Source: Molanna angustata (lineage: Eukaryota; Arthropoda; Insecta; Trichoptera; Molannidae). Taken from it: a stretch of 64,000 nt of DNA. Where the stretch lies: contig OY754974.1 of NCBI GenBank assembly GCA_963576475.1, positions 8,351,974 through 8,415,973 of the forward strand, given 5' to 3'. A model generated the notes under the pieces. It ran no database searches, had not been told where the DNA came from, and was given only the letters and a program-made list of their open reading frames with translations. Made by a program: the position numbers and the translations under genes. Shown here piece after piece: positions 53,981 to 64,000 of this stretch; position 1 is the stretch's first letter, and the number at the start of each line of letters is the position of its first letter.

Positions 53981-56900
53981 ATGACTTCAATTGAATTTCG
54001 ATCTAATTTAATCAAAACAGATGTCACAGCTGTAAAAATAATTTACAAAAAATATTTATTAATTGGTAAGACTTTTAAAAACCACAAAATTTTCAGAATT
54101 CCTTTATAATTTTTAAACCAGCCTTTTCGTACGCTACATTCATAGAATAATAAAACTATAGAATACTCATTCCCATACAATACCTCGCTGAAAAAGTGAA
54201 GCCAGCTCTTGTCAATATATGTAGTGGTGCAAAGTTCGATATTTTTGTAAGATCCTGTCTTTTCAAATCGATTCATGAAATTTATGCGGATCATCGATTC
54301 GCTCTTCGATTCAATATGATTCAAATATGGCTATCCTTACCTATCGTACATAACATGTATGTAGTATGACAGAGAAAACAAAACCGATTCAAAATATGAT
54401 ATGCAAATGTAGGCGTTAAAATGTTTGCATTTCAATGTACTTAATGGTCAATATTGCTTAAATATTTTATGAACCATAATGAATTAGTCGTGAATCGAAG
54501 ATTGCCATCTCTCTTTATCTCAAAAGAAGTATCAGATAACAGTTGCCTTCAAAATAGTATATTCAATTATAGACGTTACGTATTTGTTTTTCAAAGTGTG
54601 TTACGGTCAAAATTGCTTAACATATTTAAGAACCGCAATGAATTAGATTTTATGAACCATAATGAATTAGTTGTGAATCGAAGATTGCCATGAGTCGGTC
54701 TGTGTATCGCATTCTAACTATATACTTTACGTGGATTAGAGCAAGAGAACACATGATCCGGAATCGATGAGTCGGTCTGTGTATCGCATTCTAACGATAT
54801 ATTTTATATGAGATAGAAATATGTGAGAGTGATGTCTGGTTCATGAGCGGATCGTTGTGGCAACGTGAACCGTGAGTCACCGATTCAATTTAAAGATCCG
54901 ATCAAATAATACGGATCATTCATTTTTCCCCGTCGCTAAATATATGTATGACTGCTAGTAGACATTGTTTGTATAGTACCACTCGTTATGACTGCGTAAA
55001 TAATTTTGCAAGCAGTTAAAAAAATCGCTATTTGAAGAACGTATCACGCAGACGGCCAAATGATTACTGAATGCCTGTAGCAAAATGTTGACCAAATTAG
55101 TCAACATAAAGCGGTCGCGTTTACTGCAGGCTAAAGAGTATTCTATGCTATGATTATTATTCTATGGCTACATTATGCATATTTTGGCTTAGTTTTTTAA
55201 TTTTTACATTTTTTTTTCTATTTATGTATTTTGAAATATTAATTTTAGTTATTTTATTAAATCTGGTTAGTAGTGGCTATACTGATAAAAAGTCTTACCA
55301 AGAGTTCGTTATGTTATGAAATTTCTTGTTTTGTCAATATTATTTTTCAGGTATTGGCCATGCGGCTTATGTGTATAAAATACATAATGAAGAATATATT
55401 GTCAAAGAGGATATTTTTGTTGGTCAAAAAATTCACGGATTTATTCCGAATTACGAAAATAATTTGACTGCTATATATGGTGGTAAACAAGTCAAAATAT
55501 ATGAGACTACTTTATGTAGCGATGATTTATCTGAAAATGAATCTAATATACTGGAATTTAATTTGGAGTTTAAAAATAAAGTTATTAATGTCAATGACTG
55601 GATCATCAGCATTATATGGTTGAAACACCAAACTCAAGTTGCTATTTTGACTGCTCATAATGTCTTACAGGTAAGTTAACAATTTCAATGTTCTATGAGA
55701 TTGTCAACAGCTATAAATTTTTTAATAATAAATATTTTACATAAAAAAATAATTATTTATAAAAATAATTAAAGATTTTTTTACTATTTTATACATTGGT
55801 TGAGATCAAAAGAGACCTACATATGATATTTATAGACTTGGAATAGGCATTTGGTACCCAGAAGCCTGACATGACAAACTGTAAGAATATGTGCATACCA
55901 TACAAGACATGTACATCAATGTCAAAACACAAGTAAGATGCACGTCAGGAATATCACAAGAGTTTCCAATTAGAGTCGGGGTACATCAAGGGTCTGTATT
56001 CAGTCCACTGCTGTTCATACTGGTCATGAATTACTTAACAAAACAAAACATGAATGGTATCCTTAAACCATGTTTTGGCAGATGATTTGGTACTGATATC
56101 AGATAATGCTAAAGAGCTACAGAACAGCCTGGAAATATGGAGAAGGATAATAGCTTAGCAGAAAAAAGATAATATCTGTATCTCCCATTCGAAAACTGGA
56201 ATGCTGCAACTCCTTCATTGCAGCTAGATGGAGAACCACTGACAATCTGTGATTTATTCAAATACCTGGACTCTGTAATACACAAAGACGGGACATGTGC
56301 AACAGATGTTGACCATAAAACGTGCGTAGGATTGATGAAATTCAGATCAGTGTCTGGAATTTTGTGTGACCCAAAAATGCCTGTATAATTAAAAGGCAAT
56401 TTTTTTTCTAAACAATTGTCAGACCTGTAATTATGAATGGCTCTGAATGCTGGATAATGTACAATTCCTACAAAATGCATCTTGAGACCACGGAAATGAG
56501 AATGCTTAGGTGGTCGGTAGGAGTGTCATTGAAAGATAAAATAAAGAGTTCACATATTCGAGTCACTGACATAAGCCGCAAGCTAGAAGAATATCAGCTG
56601 AGGTGGTATGGACATGTAAAAGTAGACCACTAGACCATACTGTAAATAAGGCTATAAATATTAATCTTCTTCGTTTATCATCCAGAGTCTAAAGAGCACC
56701 TGGATGGACATTTGCTCCAAGATCCTACAAAGAAATGGCTTGCATGAAAACGATACCCAGAACCGCTGAGAATACGGCCTGAGGACGAAAAGAGCCGGCC
56801 CCCACAGTGAGTATAGGCATTCCTAATTCGTTTGTTTCAATGCGTTTTTTTGTATTTTGTTTAGATCTTTTAAATAATTTATTAATTTACTTATTGATCT

Positions 56901-59900
56901 GCTTCATCCAATCACTCAGGGAAATACTATTAAATGGTATACCAATGGATCTAAAACAGATGAGGGAACTGGAGTGGGAGGTTAAATGGTATACCAATAG
57001 GCAAACTCCCTAGTGTCTTTCAAGCGGAAGTTCACGCGATTGAAAAATGTGCATAATTCAACCTTGATAGAAGATACAATAGGCAAGATATTATCTGTTA
57101 TTCTATCTGACAGTCAAACAGCCATTGAATTCCCTTTACATGGACTCAAAAATTTGTTTGGGAATGCCTATTAAAATGTTTACTGGGATGCCTATTAAAA
57201 CTCAATGAACAAGAGATGAATAATAAGGACTCCCTGCTCTGGGTACCAGGGGGCCTAGACAACGTGTCATTTAAGCTAAGCGTTATATCGCTAAGCGATA
57301 GTAAATGTATGAAATTGGTCGCTATGACAACACGTGACAGCCACAAATTTCATACATTTCTATCGCTTAGCGATATAACGCTTAGCTTTAATGGCATGTT
57401 GTCTAGGGGGGCAGGGCATATAGGAGTCGAAGGAAATGAACGAGCTGACAGACTCACCAGGAAGGGTCTAAGAGGGCACCTGATAGGACCAGAGCCATTC
57501 TGCGAACTAGGAAAGTCGTGTTTCCAGGCAGAAGTCAAGAAAATTACAGAAAAAGTGAGATCCAGCTAATGGATTGAACTCTCGGAACTCAGGCTGGCTA
57601 AGGACCTGCTCGGTAACTATGACCGAAAAGGGTCCAGAACATGTGTGAGCCTCGGCAGAAAAACCCTAAAAACTCTGACGGAGTTCCTCACAGGACATTG
57701 TAGACTTAGAAAACATCTGCGGAAAATAGGATTAGAAGAAGACAGCACATGAAGAAAGTGATTCTGTAGGGACGGGGCAGAAACGCCACACCAGCTCCTC
57801 GTGGAATGTTATGCTGTAACACAAGTAAGAATGAAGACCTTCGGCCAGCCCCAAATGGATTTCAACTCTATACCCTCATTAAAACCCCTTAAGAGGCCTT
57901 AGACTTGAGGGGATAATGTAACAGGAAGCCTGGTAAGCAAGTAGGGGGGCGCAAAAAATCCCAAGGGTCGCAGTCCATAGGATCACCCTTACTAAAAATA
58001 ATAATAATATTGATCTGCTATCTTTTAAGGAAATGCATAATTGAGTAGGTATTATTGTTAGTAGTATTTAATTGTTATTAATATTATTAATAGGTCGGAC
58101 AATACCGTTTAAAAAAAAAACAGTTTAATTTTGAAATTTAACAATTATAACATCTTGTCATGATTTACTTTTCAGATTTGGAATGTATCGTCCGATAACA
58201 TTATAAATAGATTTGATTGTGTAGAAAAATGCATCCTGTACTCTGGATTACTTTATCAAATCAAAGATTATGTTATTATTATGGCTGGTACTGCATTTTC
58301 ACAAGTTGTTTTGTGGAATACACAGGGTGATAGAGTATGTCATAGGATATGTGGCCATAAGGTATATTCAAAACAATTTTACCTTTATTCTTCACTCTTC
58401 ATATTTCTGCAATTTTACTTTTTGCTTTCATAATTTAAGTCATCCAACAATCAGTAGGTGCCTGATTGCCTATCTCTATCTAAATAAAAAGTTTGTCAAA
58501 AAATACCCGTCAGGGAAAAAATCCAATGTTTGCGTATGTAATAAAAATATTCAAATCACTGAAGTATCAAAATTAATTAGTTTGAAAAATAGTTATAGAT
58601 TTATTATTTATTTTGTATTATTATATGTTTTTGTCCTTTCAAATATCTTGTTTAAAAAAATGTTTCGAACGAACAAAATATTAATGAGTGATTAGTATTG
58701 AACATTTATTTTTTATTGTTATTTAAGTAATATATTTAAGTATTCTTATGTTTACATTATGATTTTTTAATGTTATGAATTTTTTTTTACCAAAATTGTA
58801 GTCTCAATTTGTTATTATTATAATTGAATCCAATTATTTTTTTAACAAATTCTAGGGTGTAATATTTTCAGTCTCGTACTGCAAAGAAAAAAATATAATT
58901 GTGACGACATCTGACGATAGATCAGTTAGAATATGGAATATTCTGTCAAAACAAGAACACAATTCACAAAGTATAGAATATTGGAACGATTGTGAAATTC
59001 GTCCACATATTACTCTTTTTGGCCACACAGCCAGAGTGATGCGAAATATCATTTCTAAGGAGTTAATTGTTTCTATTGGAGAAGATGGTTTGATGTGTTT
59101 ATGGAATTTAAAAGGGGACTTAGTAAACAAACGAAAAGTTTGTCAAAATGGAATCTTGTGGTGTCTTGATTGTGACTTTGTTCAAAATATCATTGTTACT
59201 GGAGGAAGCAACACGTCAGTAATGTTACATAGAGGATTTTTTTCTGATCTTGCCACTTTAAAAAATTCCTTGGAATTTCCGTATGAGAACATGGTGGCTA
59301 AAAAAGTTGTTTTAACAGCGCGTGGTAATGTCGCTTGTTTAACCGAACAAGGTCATTTACTGTACTATGATTTTGAAATGGATGAATGGAGTGTAAAAAA
59401 TGAAATTGAACATCCTAAATTGTACATTTGCATGACTGTGTCATTGTGCAGTCAACTTGTAGCCCTCGCTAGCAGCGATGGCCATATTGAAGTTTTTGCT
59501 GAAACGTGTAAGTTTGATCCCAACTTGATCCAATGCATCAGTGAAAAGATCATTGATGGAAGAATATTATCTTGTTGTTGGGTGGCTAATAGATGTCTGG
59601 TTGTTTGCGATGGTAGTGGAGAAATCACTATTTGGGGCGCGCAGAACAACAGTTGCGCTAAAATAACATATTTTATCTTGCCCATGTGCAAACAGAGGTG
59701 GTTAACATCAGCTGCTTTGGATGTTACTGTGAGATTCTTACTCGTCGGAGATAGATGTGGTAACCTTCACCTCTTTCAGAAAGGAATTTACGATTCAAGG
59801 CAAAGTTTATCCAAAGTTCACGGTAACATCGGTATTAATATGATCACTATTTACGATAACAAAATAATCACCACAGGTAGAGATGGATCAATTAGATATT

Positions 59901-61649
59901 TCTTGTTGACAATGGATTCAAACAGCGAACAAAGGACTCTTGTCTACATGCACAATATTAAATTGCCAATTGAATGGATTGAACGCTTTATCGATAGAGA
60001 CTTGCAAATTGTGTGTGGATTTAGAGAAACAAACTTTAACATTTGGAATATTAAAGAACGCACTATTATCATGGACATAAATTGTGGGGGAGGACACAGA
60101 TCTTGGGATATTATCAATAAATGGTTAGAGTATGAAAACAAAACACAAAAAATAATACGATTCATTTATATTAAAAACTCCACTGTTCAATGTATAAATG
60201 CTAAATATAGTGATGTCACAATAAAAAGTGTCATCCATGATTTTCATTCTAAAGAAGTCAATTGCTTCAAAGCTATTTCTCATTTCAATTTGTCAAATGA
60301 AAAACCAAAATTTATATCCTTTTCTGCTGGCGAAGACACTGTTACGAATATTGCTTTCAGTGAATTATGTAATGAAAATTTTAGTTTTCAAAATTATATA
60401 AATGTTGCAAATCATCTATCGAGTATTAGATGTATGTATCTACTATCATTAGAAAATGAATGTAATAGTGATATAAATAGACATATTCTATTCACAGCAG
60501 GTGGAAGAGCGCAGATTTGTGCATTATGGTTGGAAGTTCATAAAAACACTGATAAACCTAAAATACATTGTTTTGAAATAGCTAACTATATGCTCAAAGG
60601 AACAGATTTGCATAGACGAAAAAAAGGTAGTAGTTGGAAAAATGTTCAAATAGACACGGATGCAGAAACTAGATATATGAGTTTGAATTGTATACCTAAA
60701 TCAAATTATTTATTAGCTGGCTGTTCAGATGGGTATCTTCGAATCTATAAGACAATTTTATCCAAATACAAATGTAATATATACTTGTGTGAATCTTTGG
60801 CATATCACAATAAATGTATTATGAAAGTTCATAGTTTTCAATACAACAATATGACGATAGTTTTAACCTTAGCAGTTGATGGTGTTGCTGCCTTTTGGAA
60901 TTTTTCTCACACTTTGACAGATGAAGAGTCAGACCTTTCGAAACTCCAACCTTTTGATTCATTGAAAATTCATAAAGCTGGGATAAACAGTTTTGATGTA
61001 CAATTGATTGAGAATGAAAAATCTTTTGTATTAGCAACAGGTGGTGACGATAATGTGATACATTTAAATGTTCTCTGTGTTGACTCTCTAGAAAATCAGC
61101 CAAGAATAAAAAGGATTTGTGCGTGGAACTGTGACAAGTATCATTGCAGTCAAATAACTGGAATAAAGTTTCTCCAAAACAATATTTTGATAAGTACATC
61201 CATAGATCAAAGAATAACAGTGTTAGAGTGGTGTTTCAAAGAAAATATCACTGTAACATTTCTCAGACAGTATCACTCAACGGTATCAGATATTCAAGGA
61301 CTGGAAATTCTTTATCAAAATATGTAAGTATAATTATATAATTTGTCCATCTTTAACAACTAAACATTTGTTCATTTTTATAGAACTAAATATAATGAAC
61401 ATAACAAGATTCCATGAAGGGTATTATTATTGCCTTTAAAAATGCTAAGGTTTTCTAACTTACTTCTCTTTATTGGTTCAAATAGCCGTTTTTATAAACT
61501 TCAAGATTCTTAAAATATTTCTGTCTGTGATATTTTTTTTAGTAGATTAAAATTAATGTCATATTTTTCTGTTTATTTTCAGCAATCAAATAACCTTGTG
61601 TGTATATGGAAAAGGAATTGAAATAATTACAATAATAATAAAAAAATAA
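53981..61649 (+). CDS. WDR6: WD repeat-containing protein 6, tRNA 2'-O-methyltransferase partner (complete, 5 exons)
   Basis: Exons are 53,981-54,065, 55,351-55,670, 58,176-58,361, 58,856-61,323 and 61,583-61,649. All junctions are GT-AG and phases agree, giving 1,041 aa. The first exon (MTSIEFRSNLIKTDVTAVKI) is too short to stand out alone, but it ends LLIG|IGHAAYVY exactly in frame with exon 2. The protein is a run of WD40 blades: VLQIWNV at the exon 2/3 junction, TTSDDRSVRIWNI, SIGEDGLMCLWNL, CDGSGEITIWGA, TTGRDGSIRYFL, ATGGDDNVIHLNV. WDR6 pairs with the Trm7/FTSJ1 methyltransferase to modify the ribose of wobble nucleotide 34 in some tRNAs, in the cytoplasm. Length and blade order fit the family. 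Intron 2 (2.5 kb) contains LINE and MITE remnants; intron 1 holds local direct repeats. A GC-rich repeat ends about 250 bp before the start codon. Confidence 0.9.
54452..54800. repeat. Local direct repeats in WDR6 intron 1
   Basis: ATGAACCATAATGAATTAGT with GTGAATCGAAGATTGCCAT occurs at 54,469 and 54,651, and a third partial copy lies at 54,627. GAGTCGGTCTGTGTATCGCA TTCTAAC occurs at 54,693 and 54,769. Confidence 0.8.
55800..56800 (+). pseudogene. RTE/BovB-like RT remnant in WDR6 intron 2
   Basis: Pieces in order: RVGVHQGSVFSPLLFILVMN (55,970-56,030), FADDLVLISDNAKELQNSLE after a frameshift (about 56,080), and NGSECWIMYNSYKMHLETTE, MRMLRWSVGVSLKDKIKS and LRWYGHVK (56,433-56,630). Stops and shifts make it inactive. 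Confidence 0.8.
56880..57900 (+). pseudogene. LINE RNase H and C-terminal remnant in WDR6 intron 2
   Basis: KWYTNGSKTDEGTGVGG (56,938-56,990), LSDSQTAIEF, then LLWVPG, an inserted MITE, HIGVEGNERADRLTRKGL (57,417-57,470), LTGHCRLRKHLRKIG (57,690-57,735) and a worn Cys/His motif. The order matches the RNase H-bearing LINE at 41,083-42,648, but it is a different, more divergent family. Confidence 0.75.
57254..57407. mobile_element. 154-bp MITE inserted in the RNase H pseudogene
   Basis: Terminal repeats CCTAGACAAC...GTTGTCTAGG. Arms of about 65 bp share AAGCTAAGCGTTATATCGCT AAGCGATAG, with few mismatches. It splits the codons of WVPG|HIGVEGNERAD. CAGGG on both sides (57,247 and 57,412) may be the target duplication. 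Confidence 0.8.
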
Positions 61650-62429
61650 TCAAGATATCAAAACTATTTTTGTATTTTTATGAACACCAATTTAAAGGTA
61701 AACTAAGTATGATTTTTAAGTACAACTGAAATTATTTTGAGTTTTCTGTATGCTAAACATTTACAAGTGAAATATTTAAAAAAAATGCAGATCACAAAAA
61801 GGTTTATTTAATGCATATTATTTGAAATAAGATTATGGCTCATAATAACTTATGTTCTTGAGTATAATGTATTTTTTTTTATTTTTTTTTAGGGAAAATT
61901 GGTGTAAAGCTAGATACTCTCAAAATATTTAGCAATGGAGCTTTTCTGTGAATTTTATGTGATATTAACAAAGTGTCTTCATTATTTTAGACACAATAAT
62001 ATTGTCTATGGTTTGGTTTTGTTATATTTCTATATATTGATGATATATATATTGTTTATTAATAACATTGTTTCATTTATTTATTTTTAAGTGATCAAGG
62101 ATAATTAGGATAATTCAAAAATAATGACATATACTTTTCATGGTCGAACTCTGTCTCTGACTCCATTTTTTTCATCATTCTCGTCTAATATCATTATTCT
62201 TATTATGCCATGTCCATTTCAGAAGATAAAATTTTAGAACAAAACATAAAAGAAATGATAAAAAAGTACCTAGCTAAAATATGCATAAGTACGTAATATA
62301 CCATAAAAAATATAATAAGTAAAGTTGGTACATTAAAAACATGAAAGGATGGTGTAAAAATTATATAAGTAATCTATCAAACTGATTTCGGCATATTAAT
62401 GATTTCTGCATAAGACCCCTTAAGGAGAA
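61650..62429. other. WDR6 3' flank
   Basis: AT-rich; probable 3' UTR then intergenic DNA. No gene. Confidence 0.4.
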
Positions 62430-63285
62430 TAGCAAGGGTCTGAAATTGAGTACTGTATTAGTGCGTGATTTGATGTTTGCAGATGATAAAGTTCTGTTTC
62501 AGAAAGTATGGAAGAGTTACAGTATCTTGTTCGTATGGTATATGAAGTATGTATAGAAAACGGACTGAGGATGAATGCCAGCAAATCAAAGGTTTGCTGG
62601 CATTCAAATCATGTGTTTAAAAAGGGTAAAAACATTACAGCGTACCAGATAAAAGTAGAGAACGAATGCAAGGTCTACTTGGGAAACATGTTTCAACGGA
62701 ATGGACGATTGATAAGGAGATCGAAAGAAGAGTTATGGCAGAAAACAGAGTGAATGGAGCACTTAGACCAGTTATGAATGATCGCAACATATCAAATGCT
62801 AATGTTGTCATTCATAACGCTATCTTAGTGCCAACCTTGACATATGCAAGTGAAACCTGGACATGGCAGAGTAAATGCATTTGAAATGAGATCGCTAAGA
62901 AGAATCTGTAATAGAACGATGTATGACAGGATCAGAAATGAGGACATAAGGAAAGAATGTAAGATGAAGAAAGATGTCATAAATGGAATGAAAGTGAACA
63001 CTTTGAGATGGTTTGGCCACATGGGGAGAATGAGTAAGGAACGCCTGACGAAGAAAATATATATTATGGACAGGAATGGAATGAGAGGTTGAGGCTGCCC
63101 AAGGAAGAGATGGCACGTCCATGTAAATGGTATTTTGAAGGACGGAAATGTTAGAAGCGTAAACAACAGATGAAGATGTGTGAATGTCGACGGGGCAATG
63201 TGTTTAAAGTTATAAATATGTGGCGTTCGGGTCTCTCCGCCTAACCCGTAAGAGACATGGTGTGATGGTATGTATGTATGTAATT
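62430..63285 (+). pseudogene. RTE-like LINE, 5'-truncated, with FADD box
   Basis: LSTVLVRDLMFADDKVLFQ (62,441-62,500) is the RT active-site region missing from the copy at 40,045. Then come ENGLRMNASKSKV, VYLGNMFQRNGR, ERRVMAENRVNGALRPVMND, VPTLTYASETWTW, RRICNRTMYDRIRNEDIRKE and NTLRWFGHMGRMSKERL, with several frameshifts. It ends GGTGTGATGGTATGTATGTA. Confidence 0.85.
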
Positions 63286-64000
63286 TATCAAAACACATTA
63301 ACAAGTAATTTTGTATAATGTTACAATTAGCTAAGTGAACAATGTTACATAATTATCAGTTTACATTATTATATTTTTATTTCAATTCTAGATAACATCT
63401 GTTAGTTTAACCAATAATACCAACCATCTGTTATTGTTATCTTAATCAGGCAATGTTTGTTAATTTGGAGAGTATTGGTTTAGAAATTACAAGTAAGTGT
63501 TAAAGTACATAAACAGTATAAAATTTCATATTTTCATGCTTTCCCATTTTGCGAAATAAAGAAATTTCATCTTTATTTGAAAAATTATAGGATTGTCATT
63601 TTTTTTATACATATAAGTAAAAGAAAATAAATATCTAACTTATTTAAATTTTTATTTGAAAATGCTATTACTCATTCATTTATACCATCATGGCATATCC
63701 TACAATGTGGGGTAATCAGTGACAGGTATGCGGGTGTGCATTACCTTACAAAAGGAAGCATGACACATGAGTGTTTTCCCACACGCATATACTTTTATAT
63801 TTTTTTTGGGCAGTTCTCAGGGCAGAACATACTTAGGCCTATTGGTCCTTTTTGATACCACTGTGGGTCTGTCCATTACATATTATTTTGAAAGCTATTG
63901 CAATTATACTATACAGTGGAGGGTCAAGCATTGGTCACGACTCGCTTGTTTTTGTGAGGTAGGTACATGGTAATAGTTATCATAGTAATTGAGAGCACTT
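63286..64000. other. AT-rich DNA to window end, nothing recognised
   Basis: Read on both strands; no gene, domain or clear repeat. Confidence 0.4.

Noticed and set aside
54043..54324. 93-aa minus frame
   Set aside because: It overlaps WDR6 exon 1 and intron 1 on the other strand and shows no domain.

Overview
This is AT-rich nuclear DNA from an animal, most probably an insect. The evidence is spliced genes with short GT-AG exons, clear metazoan orthologues (Pez/PTPN14-21, BCKDHA, WDR6, a THAP gene), and many arthropod-type transposable elements (BEL/Pao, Ty3/Gypsy, RTE-like and RNase H-bearing LINEs, a tRNA-derived SINE, MITE-like inverted repeats). I cannot fix the order or species from the sequence.

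Layout. 1-13,360: the 5' part of Pez on the minus strand. Exon 1 (12,257-12,889) and exon 2 (3,938-4,104) are here; later exons lie off the left edge. Its introns hold a MITE, LINE remnants, a SINE, a 75-bp inverted repeat and an internally deleted BEL/Pao element (7,187-9,649) inserted into one arm of that repeat. 13,361-30,514: a 17.15-kb LTR retrotransposon on the minus strand with two nearly identical 5,003-bp LTRs, a TAAC target-site duplication, a tRNA-Lys-type primer site, gag, an in-phase -1 frameshift heptamer, and a pol that encodes protease and integrase but no reverse transcriptase or RNase H. A 25-copy hexapeptide repeat stands where RT would be. 30,515-35,440: LINE fragments, a GC-rich repeat with a long hairpin, and minisatellites. 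35,448-37,884: complete BCKDHA, seven exons, minus strand. 38,179-38,462: a 284-bp TA tract. 40,045-42,712: an RNase H LINE nested in an RTE-like LINE. 44,480-48,630: short inverted-repeat elements, including one with perfect 89-bp arms, and a minisatellite. 49,179-51,690: a small THAP-domain gene, minus strand. 52,480-53,730: two inverted copies of the GC-rich repeat. 53,981-61,649: complete WDR6, five exons, plus strand, with RTE, RNase H and MITE remnants in intron 2. 62,430-63,285: another RTE-like copy.

The host genes do not form a pathway: a FERM-type phosphatase, mitochondrial branched-chain amino-acid breakdown, tRNA wobble methylation, and a DNA-binding protein. They are ordinary single genes separated by layered transposon insertions. 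The most unusual object is the RT-less element with giant LTRs. It looks recent (LTRs almost identical, open reading frames intact), sits 471 bp upstream of the Pez start codon, and would need reverse transcriptase supplied by another element.
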